From Microbacterium capsulatum (GTDB lineage Bacteria > Actinomycetota > Actinomycetes > Actinomycetales > Microbacteriaceae): DNA of 64,000 nt. The stretch is from assembly GCF_030865425.1 (NCBI RefSeq), contig NZ_JAVFCB010000007.1, positions 181,674 through 245,673 on the forward strand. Direction: 5' to 3'. This document shows, in pieces, positions 55,146-62,628 of this stretch. Every line of letters starts with the position of its first letter. Positions within the stretch are counted from its first letter, which is position 1. A program made the position numbers and the translations under genes. The notes below the pieces were generated by a model, which ran no database searches, was not told where the DNA came from, and worked only from the letters and a program-made list of their open reading frames with translations.

Positions 55146-55559
55146 TCAGCCGTCGTCGCGGGCGTCGTAGCGGTCGCGGTTCCCGGTGATCTCGGACTGG
55201 TGCGCGGAGGCCCATTCGGCGATCGCCATGACCGGCACGGCGAGGCTCTTGCCGAGCGGGGTGGAGCGGTAGACCACGCGCGGCGGGATCTCGGCGAACA
55301 TCTCGCGTTCGACGAGGCCGTCGCGCTCGAGCTGGCGCAGCGTGTGCGTGAGCATCCGCGCCGAGATGCCGGAGGTCATCTGCTTGAGCTCGGTGAACCG
55401 CAGGGGGCCGTCGTGCAGCATGCCGACGAGCATGACCGACCACTTGTCGCCGATGCGGGACAGGACCGAGCGGAACAGCTCGGCCTCCTCGGGATCGTGG
55501 CCGCACATCGCGTGCATGCGCGGCTCGTGGATCGTCGCCATCCGGTCCTCGATCGCCAT
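55146..55559 (-). CDS. HxlR-family transcriptional regulator
   Basis: 137 aa. Winged helix with I-G-D-K-W-S-V-M-L-V-G-M-L-H-D-G-P-L-R-F-T-E-L and M-L-T-H-T-L-R-Q-L-E-R-D-G-L-V. An N-terminal C-G-H-D could sense oxidation or an electrophile, as in related HxlR proteins such as HypR and YodB. It is divergent from the DoxX/MFS/reductase operon, and repeat boxes in the gap (55594-55610, 55677-55691) are likely operators. The combination suggests a regulator of quinone or electrophile stress. Confidence 0.92.
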   Translation of the reverse strand: MAIEDRMATIHEPRMHAMCGHDPEEAELFRSVLSRIGDKWSVMLVGMLHDGPLRFTELKQMTSGISARMLTHTLRQLERDGLVEREMFAEIPPRVVYRSTPLGKSLAVPVMAIAEWASAHQSEITGNRDRYDARDDG

Positions 55560-55593
55560 CTCCGCTCCTCACGCCGTCGTCCTTCTCCCTACA

Positions 55594-55610
55594 GGTTACC
55601 GATGGTTACC
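55594..55610. promoter_or_regulatory. GGTTACC direct repeat, HxlR operator candidate
   Basis: GGTTACC at 55594-55600 and 55604-55610, 34 nt upstream of the hxlR start. It shares the core GTTAC with the palindrome at 55677-55691. Confidence 0.5.
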
Positions 55611-55676
55611 TCGATGTGCCTCGGTGACATTGACCTGCCTGGCACCCCTTCGGGAATACTTACCCATCGTACCTCA

Positions 55677-55691
55677 GTTACTGTCAGTAAC
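55677..55691. promoter_or_regulatory. Palindrome GTTACTGTCAGTAAC, HxlR operator candidate
   Basis: Perfect except for its unavoidable central base, 21 nt before the DoxX ATG and downstream of a possible TTGACC-AATACT promoter (-35 at 55630-55635). HxlR proteins often bind such TAC/GTA palindromes. Confidence 0.6.
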
Positions 55692-55712
55692 TTCCGAAAG
55701 GCTCCGACGCTC

Positions 55713-56078
55713 ATGCTCGTTCTCACCATCCTCACCTGGGTCCTCTCGGGTCTCCTCGCGCTCGTCAACCTCATGGCCGGCGGGATGAAGATCCTGAAGC
55801 CGCACGGCGGCGCACGACCCATGCCGACGCTCGACGCGTTCACCGACGGGCAGGTCCGCTGGATCGGTGTGGCCGAGGTGGCCGGCGCGATCGGCCTGAT
55901 CCTGCCGCCGCTGCTCGGCGTCCTGCCGTGGCTGGCACCGGTCGCCGCGCTCGGGCTCGCTGTGATCCAGATCCTCGCGGTCTTCGCGCACCGCCGGCAC
56001 GGCGAGCCCTTCGTGCCCAACATCGTGATGGCGGTCATCGCCGCGGCGATCGGCGTCCTGCGGCTGGTCGGGGCGTGA
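55713..56078 (+). CDS. DoxX-like membrane protein
   Basis: 121 aa, four helices, with the DoxX feature L-M-A-G-G-M-K-I-L-K-P in helix 1 and G-V-A-E-V-A-G-A-I-G-L-I-L-P in helix 2. DoxX-like proteins are found in stress-related and quinone-linked operons; mycobacterial DoxX works with superoxide dismutase and thiosulfate sulfurtransferase. The stop overlaps the MFS start by GTGA. It is probably regulated by the divergent HxlR. Confidence 0.88.
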   Translation: MLVLTILTWVLSGLLALVNLMAGGMKILKPHGGARPMPTLDAFTDGQVRWIGVAEVAGAIGLILPPLLGVLPWLAPVAALGLAVIQILAVFAHRRHGEPFVPNIVMAVIAAAIGVLRLVGA

Positions 56079-57574
56079 GCGCCATGACCGCGTCCACCGC
56101 CGCCACCACCACTGCCACCGCCGCCGCCGGCCGTCGGCCGTCCGTCTCGCGTTCGAGCGGGACCGGGGTGATCTGGCTGCTGCTGGGCGCCGCCTTCGTC
56201 ACGATGCTCAACGAGACCGTCATGGGCGTCGCGATCCCGCACCTCGTCACCGATCTCGGCATCCCGCTGCAGACCGCGCAGTGGACGACGACCGCGTTCA
56301 TGCTGACCATGGCCGTCGTCATCCCGACCACCGGATGGCTGCTGCAGCGGTTCTCCACGCGGCAGGTGTTCCTGTCCGCGATGATCGCGTTCACCGCCGG
56401 CACCCTGATCGGCGCGCTCGCCCCGGACTTCGGGATCCTTCTGGTGGCCCGCGTCGTGCAGGCGGTGGGCACCGCCATGATGATGCCGCTGCTGATGACG
56501 ACGATCATGACCGTGGTGCCCGAGCACGAGCGCGGCCGATTCATGGGGCGGATCACGATCGTGATGGCGGTGGCGCCCGCCCTCGGGCCCGCGCTGTCCG
56601 GCTTCATCCTGAACGCGCTGTCGTGGCACTTCCTGTTCTGGACGATCCTGCCCGTCGCGGTCGGCATGCTCGCCGTCGGCGCCGCCCTGCTGCGCAACGT
56701 CGGCGATCGGAGCCGCACCCCGCTCGACGGGGTCTCGCTGCCGCTCACCGCGATCGGCTTCGGCGGTCTCGTCTACGGCATCAGCACGATCGGCGGCGGC
56801 CCCGACGCCCCCGTCACGCGGGGCGTCACGGCTCTGCTCGTGGGCGTCGTGTTCCTCGGCCTGTTCGTGTGGCGGCAGCTCGTGCTGCAGCGCACCGACC
56901 GGGCCCTCCTGGATCTGCGCACTTTCCGCTCGCGGTCGTTCTCGCTCGCAACCGGGCTCATCGTCGTGATGATGGCGGCGATGTTCGGCGCGATCATGCT
57001 GCTCCCGATCTACCTGCAGAACGTTCTCCGCGTGGACGCCGCCACGACCGGGCTCCTGCTGCTGCCGGGTGGGCTCGTGATGGGCCTCGTCGCCCCGCTC
57101 GTCGGCCGGCTGTTCGACCGGTACGGACCGCGGCCGCTGGTGATCCCGGGCGCCCTGGTCGCCTCGGCGACGCTCTGGGGGATGACCCTGCTCACGGCGG
57201 ACACGCCGCCGATCGTCCCGGCGCTCGGGCTCGCCGGGATCTCCCTCGGCGTCTCGTTCATGATGACGCCGCTGATGACCTCCGCGCTCGGATCCCTCGG
57301 CCCGCGGCTGTACTCGCACGGATCCGCGATCGTCGGCACCGTGCAGCAGGTCGCCGGCGCGATCGGCACGGCGCTGTTCGTCACCGTCCTCGCGATCGGC
57401 ACCGCCCAGGCGTCGGCCGCCGGCGCCGGATCCGTCGCCGCCGAGGCGCGCGGCGTGTCGTTCGCGTTCACGATCGGCGCGGCGATCTCCCTGCTCGCCG
57501 TGGTCGGCAGCTTCTTCGTCCGCGGTGCCGTGCCGGCGCCCGCGAGCGAGGCAGCGGTCGCCCCGGCGCATTGA
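56075..57574 (+). CDS. MFS multidrug exporter, DHA2 family
   Basis: 499 aa from GTG 56075 (GTGA overlap with doxX; ATG 56084 is an alternative), with 14 helices. N-terminal motif L-N-E-T-V-M-G-V-A-I-P-H-L replaces the more common D-x-T motif, with E at the conserved acidic position. Motif C has M-A-V-A-P-A-L-G-P-A-L-S-G. It is an EmrB/QacA-type proton-driven exporter for hydrophobic drugs or electrophilic metabolites. Operon position between DoxX and an FMN reductase, under HxlR control, suggests export of toxic quinone-like compounds. Confidence 0.92.
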   Translation: MSAMTASTAATTTATAAAGRRPSVSRSSGTGVIWLLLGAAFVTMLNETVMGVAIPHLVTDLGIPLQTAQWTTTAFMLTMAVVIPTTGWLLQRFSTRQVFLSAMIAFTAGTLIGALAPDFGILLVARVVQAVGTAMMMPLLMTTIMTVVPEHERGRFMGRITIVMAVAPALGPALSGFILNALSWHFLFWTILPVAVGMLAVGAALLRNVGDRSRTPLDGVSLPLTAIGFGGLVYGISTIGGGPDAPVTRGVTALLVGVVFLGLFVWRQLVLQRTDRALLDLRTFRSRSFSLATGLIVVMMAAMFGAIMLLPIYLQNVLRVDAATTGLLLLPGGLVMGLVAPLVGRLFDRYGPRPLVIPGALVASATLWGMTLLTADTPPIVPALGLAGISLGVSFMMTPLMTSALGSLGPRLYSHGSAIVGTVQQVAGAIGTALFVTVLAIGTAQASAAGAGSVAAEARGVSFAFTIGAAISLLAVVGSFFVRGAVPAPASEAAVAPAH

Positions 57575-57607
57575 CCCCGACCATCCACCCCTCGAAGGAG
57601 AAACAAC

Positions 57608-58189
57608 ATGTCTGATATCCGCATCGCCGTCATCGTCGGCAGCACCCGTCCCGGCCGCAAGAGCAAGGACGTCGCCGACTGGGTGATCGCCCAGGCACAG
57701 GGGCGCGAGGGCGTCGTCTACGAGCTCGTCGACCTCGCCGACTACCCGCTGCCGCACCTCGACGAGCCCCTGCCTGCCGCGTTCGGCCAGTACGCCGGCG
57801 AGCACACCAAGGCGTGGGCCGAGAAGATCGCCTCGTACGACGGGTTCGTCTTCGTCACGCCCGAGTACAACCACTCGACGTCCGGCGTCCTGAAGAACGC
57901 GCTCGACTACCTCTACAACGAGTGGAACAACAAGGCCGCCGCGTTCGTCGGCTACGGCGCGGTGGGCGGCGCCCGTGCCGTCGAGCACCTGCGCGCGATC
58001 GCGTCGGAGCTGCAGATCGCGCACGTGCGTCAGTCGCTCGCGTTCAACGGCTTCACCGACTTCGAGAACTTCACGACGTTCGCGCCGGCGGAGATCCACG
58101 AGACGTTCGCCGCGACGATGTTCGACCAGCTCGAGACGTGGGCCCGCGCCATGCAGTCCGTCCGGGCCGAGCAGGTCCTGGCGGCCTGA
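57608..58189 (+). CDS. NADPH-dependent FMN reductase / quinone reductase
   Basis: 193 aa flavodoxin-like. V-G-S-T-R-P-G-R-K-S (FMN phosphate loop) is at the N-terminus, followed by T-P-E-Y-N-H-S-T-S-G-V-L-K-N-A-L-D (the NADPH_dep_FMN_red signature). Such enzymes reduce FMN, azo dyes or quinones with NADPH. ATG 57608 with AAGGAGA. Third gene of the DoxX-MFS-reductase operon; together they fit an HxlR-controlled quinone/electrophile defence unit. Confidence 0.93.
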   Translation: MSDIRIAVIVGSTRPGRKSKDVADWVIAQAQGREGVVYELVDLADYPLPHLDEPLPAAFGQYAGEHTKAWAEKIASYDGFVFVTPEYNHSTSGVLKNALDYLYNEWNNKAAAFVGYGAVGGARAVEHLRAIASELQIAHVRQSLAFNGFTDFENFTTFAPAEIHETFAATMFDQLETWARAMQSVRAEQVLAA

Positions 58190-58229
58190 TCCTGACGCGC
58201 TCGGGCGCCGCCGGGCGGACCGGCGTCGG

Positions 58230-59138
58230 CTACCCGATCGCGGATCCGGTGCCCGTCGTGCGCAGCGCGCGCTCGATCGCCGAGCGGGCGTCCGCGGCCA
58301 GGGTCGGCGCCGTCACCAGGAAGATGCGCCGCTCGAACGTGGTGCCCGTCAGGGGGAGGACGGCGATGTCGTCCTCCCCCTGGCGCGGCAGGGCCAGCGC
58401 AGGGACGAGGGCGACGCCGATGCCGGCCGCCACGTACGCCGCGACGACCGCGTAGTCGTCGCTGCGCATCGCGATCCGCGGCGTGAATCCCGCCGACCGC
58501 GCCGCCGCGAGCAGGGCCGCGTCGACCGGATCCGCCGCGGTCGCGCCGACCACCCAGGGATCGTCCTCCAGGTCGGCGAGCGTGATCCGGTCGCGACCGA
58601 CCAGGCGATGCTCGGCCGGCACGATCACCGACAGCTGCTCGCGCACGACCGGGATCATGCGGAAGCCGGGCGGCAGGACGGTCGGGCGGCCCGGGGCGTC
58701 GTAGACGATCGCCGCATCGAGTGTGAGCCCCGTCATGCCCGCCATCAGCGGGTCGAGCTCTGCTTCGGTGACATCGGGGTCGAAGCCGGCCGCGCGCAGC
58801 TCCTGCACGACCCGGGGCAGCAGTCTCGCGCCGGCGGAGGGGAAGACCCCGATCGCGAGGCGGCGCCGGCCCGCCGCGACGAGCGAGCGCATCTCGTCGA
58901 CGGCGCGATCCGCCCGGTTCAGGATCGCGTTCGCGTGCGGCAGCATGGCCTCGCCGATCGCGGTCAGCCGGGTGCCGTCCGAGCCGCTCGCGACGACCTC
59001 GGTGCCGAGCAGGCGGCTCAGGCCGCGGAGGTGGTGCGTCACGGTCGGCTGGCTCCACTGCAGCGCGGTCGCGGCGCGCAGGATCGAGCCGTGCTCGGCG
59101 ATCGCGCGGAGGGCGCGGAGCTGGCGAAGATCGAGCAC
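58230..59138 (-). CDS. LysR-family transcriptional regulator
   Basis: 302 aa from GTG 59138. HTH: L-R-A-I-A-E-H-G-S-I-L-R-A-A-T-A-L-Q-W-S, then Q-P-T-V-T-H-H-L, followed by the periplasmic-binding-like LysR_substrate domain. It is divergent from the Orn/Lys/Arg decarboxylase-like gene. A palindrome at 59146-59160 of the LysR type lies between them, so it probably activates that gene in response to an amino acid or amine. Confidence 0.92.
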   Translation of the reverse strand: MLDLRQLRALRAIAEHGSILRAATALQWSQPTVTHHLRGLSRLLGTEVVASGSDGTRLTAIGEAMLPHANAILNRADRAVDEMRSLVAAGRRRLAIGVFPSAGARLLPRVVQELRAAGFDPDVTEAELDPLMAGMTGLTLDAAIVYDAPGRPTVLPPGFRMIPVVREQLSVIVPAEHRLVGRDRITLADLEDDPWVVGATAADPVDAALLAAARSAGFTPRIAMRSDDYAVVAAYVAAGIGVALVPALALPRQGEDDIAVLPLTGTTFERRIFLVTAPTLAADARSAIERALRTTGTGSAIG

Positions 59139-59145
59139 GCGGCCT

Positions 59146-59160
59146 CCATATCAGGTATGG
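59146..59160. promoter_or_regulatory. LysR-type box CCATATCAGGTATGG
   Basis: CCATA-N5-TATGG, an interrupted palindrome of the T-N11-A class, 8 nt from the lysR start and about 57 nt from the decarboxylase start. Confidence 0.6.
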
Positions 59161-59216
59161 ATCAATCCAGGACAGTTGTGATTCCTTCATGCTATCCCGC
59201 CGAGGAGGATCGAAGA

Positions 59217-60728
59217 GTGATCCCGAACACCCCCTATGCCGACGCCCTCCGCCGCTTCGCCGCTCGCGACCTGCAGCTCCTCAACGTCCCCGGCCACGCC
59301 GCCGATCCGGCCGCCGCACCGCTTCTCGCCGACTTCTTCGGCGCGGAGCTCCTGCGCCGCGACGTCGAGCCGCTGCTCGACGGCATCGACAAGGGCGAGG
59401 ACAACCCGCTCGAGCAGGCCCGCCGGGCCGCCGCCCGTGCGTGGGGGGCGCGCCGCACATGGTTCCTCACGAACGGCGCGTCCGAGGCGAACCGGATGGC
59501 CGCGCTCGCGCTCGCCGCGTTCCGCTCGCCCGACGAGATCGTCGTCGCCCAGCGCAGCGCGCACTCCAGCTTCTTCGACGGGATCATCCTGGGCGGACTG
59601 GATCCCCGGTTCGTGCAGCCCGCGATCGACGAGCGGCACGGGATCAACCACGGCGTGACCGCGGCCGCGATGCGCGAGGCGCTGCGACACGGGGACGCGA
59701 AGGCGGCATACGTCATCAGCCCGAGCTATTTCGGGGCCGTCGCCGACGTCGCCGGGATCGCGCAGGTGTGCCACGAGGCCGGGATCCCGCTCGTCGTCGA
59801 CGCGGCGTGGGGAGCGCATTTCGGCTTCCACCCCGATCTGCCGGCGAACCCGATCGCGCTCGGCGCCGATCTCGTCGTCTCCTCCACGCACAAGATGGGC
59901 GGGAGCCTCACGCAGTCCGCGATGCTGCACCTCGCGGACGGGCCGTACGCCGCAGCTCTCGAGCCGCTGATCGACCGGGCCTTCACGTTCACGCAGTCGA
60001 CCAGCGCGAGCTCGCTGCTGCTCGCCTCGCTCGACCTCGCCCGCGCCACCCTCGAGAGCGGACACGATCGCATCGCGGGCTCGATCGCGGCGGCCGCCGA
60101 ACTGCGCGACGCGGTGCGCGCCACCGGGCGGTTCCCCATCGTGAGCGACGGCTTCGGCGCGTTCGAGGACATCGTCGGCCACGACCCGCTGCGGGTCTCG
60201 ATCGACGTCGGGGCCGCGGGGCTGCACGGCCACGCGGTGCGCGAGGAGCTCCTGCGCACGTTCGGCATCGTCACCGAGATCTCCACCGGATCCTGCATCG
60301 TCGCGTTCGTCGGCCCGGGGACGACCCCGGACGCCGCTCGCTTCGTCGCCGCCCTGCAGGCACTGCGTCCGGTCGGCGACCTGGCCGCACGACCGGAGAG
60401 CGCGTCCGTCGCTCTGCCCGCGCCCGGTCCCGCGGTGATGCGTCCACGGGACGCCTCGTTCGCGCACACCGAGGTGGTCGCGGCGCACGAGGCGATCGGC
60501 CGGGTCTCCGCGGACGCGCTCGCGGCGTACCCGCCCGGGATCCCGAATCTGCTCCCCGGTGAGATCGTCACGGCGGAGACGGTCCGCTTCCTGCGCGATA
60601 TCGCGGCCACCCCGGGCGGCTACGTGCGCGGCGCGCTGGACCCGCTCGTCGAGCGCGTGCGCGTCGTGGTCGAGGGCGCCGGGGTGCCGGCCCCGGTTCT
60701 CGTCGAGGCGCTGGCTGTGCTCGGCTGA
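59217..60728 (+). CDS. Orn/Lys/Arg decarboxylase-fold PLP enzyme
   Basis: 503 aa from GTG 59217, with GAGGAGG upstream. This is the short SpeA-type group without the response-regulator-like wing domain of enteric enzymes. L-N-V-P-G-H opens the family signature. F-L-T-N-G-A-S-E-A-N and D-A-A-W-G-A-H-F-G-F follow, the latter with the PLP-binding Asp. The Schiff-base lysine lies in S-S-T-H-K-M-G-G-S-L-T-Q. C-terminal domain contains P-P-G-I-P-N-L-L-P-G-E. It decarboxylates arginine, lysine or ornithine to agmatine, cadaverine or putrescine. The LysR neighbour and the downstream amine-type ligase fit polyamine metabolism, but substrate needs biochemical proof. Confidence 0.92.
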   Translation: MIPNTPYADALRRFAARDLQLLNVPGHAADPAAAPLLADFFGAELLRRDVEPLLDGIDKGEDNPLEQARRAAARAWGARRTWFLTNGASEANRMAALALAAFRSPDEIVVAQRSAHSSFFDGIILGGLDPRFVQPAIDERHGINHGVTAAAMREALRHGDAKAAYVISPSYFGAVADVAGIAQVCHEAGIPLVVDAAWGAHFGFHPDLPANPIALGADLVVSSTHKMGGSLTQSAMLHLADGPYAAALEPLIDRAFTFTQSTSASSLLLASLDLARATLESGHDRIAGSIAAAAELRDAVRATGRFPIVSDGFGAFEDIVGHDPLRVSIDVGAAGLHGHAVREELLRTFGIVTEISTGSCIVAFVGPGTTPDAARFVAALQALRPVGDLAARPESASVALPAPGPAVMRPRDASFAHTEVVAAHEAIGRVSADALAAYPPGIPNLLPGEIVTAETVRFLRDIAATPGGYVRGALDPLVERVRVVVEGAGVPAPVLVEALAVLG

Positions 60729-60772
60729 CCGAGAGGCGCTCTCCCGTGGGACGCCGCCGCGTCGGACCGTCG

Positions 60773-61627
60773 TCAGGACAGCAGCTCGTCCTCGCGCATG
60801 CGCTCCCACAGGGCGAGGCGGGTGTGCGCCGTCTCGCCGAGCCGCTCGAGCACCAGGTTGAGCAGCTGCTCGTTCAGCATGAACGCCGCGGAATCGCTCT
60901 GGAAGGCGTGCTCCGTCGAGCTGGCGACGTCCAGCACGACGTCCGCCCGGGGCGCGATCGGGCAGTCCAGGCTGTCGGTGACGAGCAGGAGCGCGGCGCC
61001 GCGACGCTTCGCGGCGAGGGCGAGCTCCGTCGCGCTGCGCTGGTAGCGGTGGAAGTCGAACAGCACCAGGACGTCGCGCTGGGTCATGTCGACGACCGCG
61101 CCGAGGTCGTGCCCCGAGGGGTCGTTGAACATCCGCACCCCCGGCCGCAGCTCCTGCAGGTGGGTGCCGAGGTGGTACGCGGCGAGATACGTGAAGCGGC
61201 CGCCCGTGAGCAGGATGCGCCGGGCGGGATCGGCGAGCAGCGCGACCGCCGCGGCGTAGGACGCGTCGGGGATCCGCGCGAACGACTCCAGGGTGCGCTC
61301 GGCCTGCACGGTGGCGTCGCGCACGACGACCTCCCGCGGCGTGCCGGCCTCCGCGGGCGCACTGAGTCGTACCAGCGGGCCGGAGGAGCGCCGGGTCAGC
61401 TCATCCCGCAGCGCGCGCTGGAACTCCGGGAAACCGCCGAAGCCGAGGCTCTGCGCGAATCGGAGCACCGTCGGCGGGCTCACCCCCGCGCGTCCCGCCA
61501 GGTCGGCGATCGTGGACAGACCGGCACTCGGGTAGTCGGCCAGGAGCACGCGCCCCACCTGTCGCCCCGCGCGGCCGAGGGTCGGCAGCGCGGCGGCGAC
61601 CTGGTCGGAGAGCGCGTCGTCGGGCAT
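60773..61627 (-). CDS. MurR/RpiR-family transcriptional regulator
   Basis: 284 aa. N-terminal RpiR HTH (T-I-A-D-L-A-G-R-A-G-V-S-P-P-T-V-L-R-F-A), then a SIS sugar-phosphate isomerase-type domain (I-L-L-T-G-G-R-F-T, L-F-D-F-H-R-Y, L-L-V-T-D-S). RpiR regulators usually sense a phosphosugar; in this SIS subgroup they often sit by amino-acid or amine genes. It lies 5 nt after the amidotransferase stop on the same strand, so the two form an operon. Three GTAACA boxes upstream of that operon may be its operator. Confidence 0.9.
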   Translation of the reverse strand: MPDDALSDQVAAALPTLGRAGRQVGRVLLADYPSAGLSTIADLAGRAGVSPPTVLRFAQSLGFGGFPEFQRALRDELTRRSSGPLVRLSAPAEAGTPREVVVRDATVQAERTLESFARIPDASYAAAVALLADPARRILLTGGRFTYLAAYHLGTHLQELRPGVRMFNDPSGHDLGAVVDMTQRDVLVLFDFHRYQRSATELALAAKRRGAALLLVTDSLDCPIAPRADVVLDVASSTEHAFQSDSAAFMLNEQLLNLVLERLGETAHTRLALWERMREDELLS

Positions 61628-61632
61628 GCCGA

Positions 61633-62451
61633 TCAGTCTGTCACGGCGGCGGGCAGGGCGGTGCCGAGCGCCTCGGTCGCCATCGTGCCGTCCTCCAGCC
61701 GCACCGTGGTCACGGACTCCGGGGGCAGCGTCTCCCAGCCGGCTCCCGCGACGCCCGTGGAGCTGATCAGCACCGTGCCGTCCGGGGAGCGCTTCCAGCG
61801 CAGCGCGAAGTAGTCCTCGTTGTGGTCGTCGGGGAGGCCGCCGAGCTGTGCGATCTCCTCGACGTCGTCGTCGGGAAGCACGCTGCGGGCGCTCGCGTGC
61901 ACGACGACCAGCTGGTCGCCGTCGAGCAGGATCGCGTTGAGGCTCGACAGCGGGAACGCCGCACGCAGTCGGCGGACCACGCGCGCGGTCGCCTCCGGCA
62001 GGTCGGCGCCCGCGGCGAGCTGCTCCCGGATGAGGGTGAAGTACATCTCGCTGTCCGTCTCGCCGCTCATGCCGGCGAGAGCCTCCGGCGAGAGCATCGC
62101 GCGCACCCGCTCGATCGGCTTGAGCGAACCGTTGTGCTCGAACGACACGTCGCCGGCGCGGAAGGGGTGGGCGTTGCGCAGCTCCACGGGCAGGCCCAGC
62201 GTGGCCCAGCGCAGGTGCATCATCGCGGCGTGACCGGCGGTGGCGATCGTGGGGCGGAAGTCGGGGTCGGCGGCGGCGGACAGGGGCGACTTCCGCACCT
62301 CGGGGGCTTCACCGGTGCGCGCGACCCCGGCCCAGCCCCAGCCGTCGCCGTGCAGTCGGGCGAGGGAGAGGAAGCTCTCGATGCCCTCCTCGCCGAGCTC
62401 ACGGTCCGCGGCGGACGTGTCGGGGGCGACATAGGCGAACAGGCGGCACAT
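61633..62451 (-). CDS. Class II glutamine amidotransferase (GATase 4)
   Basis: 272 aa. The N-terminal nucleophile is Cys2 after Met removal (M-C-R-L-F-A-Y-V), with H-G-D-G-W-G-W-A and S-x(n)-M-M-H-L-R-W-A-T and F-E-H-N-G-S motifs, all typical of Ntn-type glutaminases such as EgtC and YafJ. It releases ammonia from glutamine or cleaves a gamma-glutamyl bond. Paired with a divergent glutamine-synthetase-like ligase, it may remove the gamma-glutamyl group in an amine pathway. Ergothioneine genes are not seen nearby. Start ATG 62451. Confidence 0.9.
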   Translation of the reverse strand: MCRLFAYVAPDTSAADRELGEEGIESFLSLARLHGDGWGWAGVARTGEAPEVRKSPLSAAADPDFRPTIATAGHAAMMHLRWATLGLPVELRNAHPFRAGDVSFEHNGSLKPIERVRAMLSPEALAGMSGETDSEMYFTLIREQLAAGADLPEATARVVRRLRAAFPLSSLNAILLDGDQLVVVHASARSVLPDDDVEEIAQLGGLPDDHNEDYFALRWKRSPDGTVLISSTGVAGAGWETLPPESVTTVRLEDGTMATEALGTALPAAVTD

Positions 62452-62524
62452 GGGGACCTCCGCTCCGGGAGCGTCGCCCCGTCCTCGGTGCGACGCTCGA
62501 TCAGAATCCTTCTTTGATCCAAAC

Positions 62525-62559
62525 GTAACAGATTCTGGAAAGTGTGTAACACTGTAACA
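62525..62559. promoter_or_regulatory. Triple GTAACA boxes, candidate RpiR operator
   Basis: GTAACA occurs at 62525-62530, 62546-62551 and 62554-62559, in one orientation, in the gap between the divergent amidotransferase and ligase genes. Confidence 0.5.
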
Positions 62560-62628
62560 GGCATATCGTTTCCGACGATGGATGAACGTGCCGCACGACG
62601 AAGTGACCCCGACGAAGGGACAGCCCCT

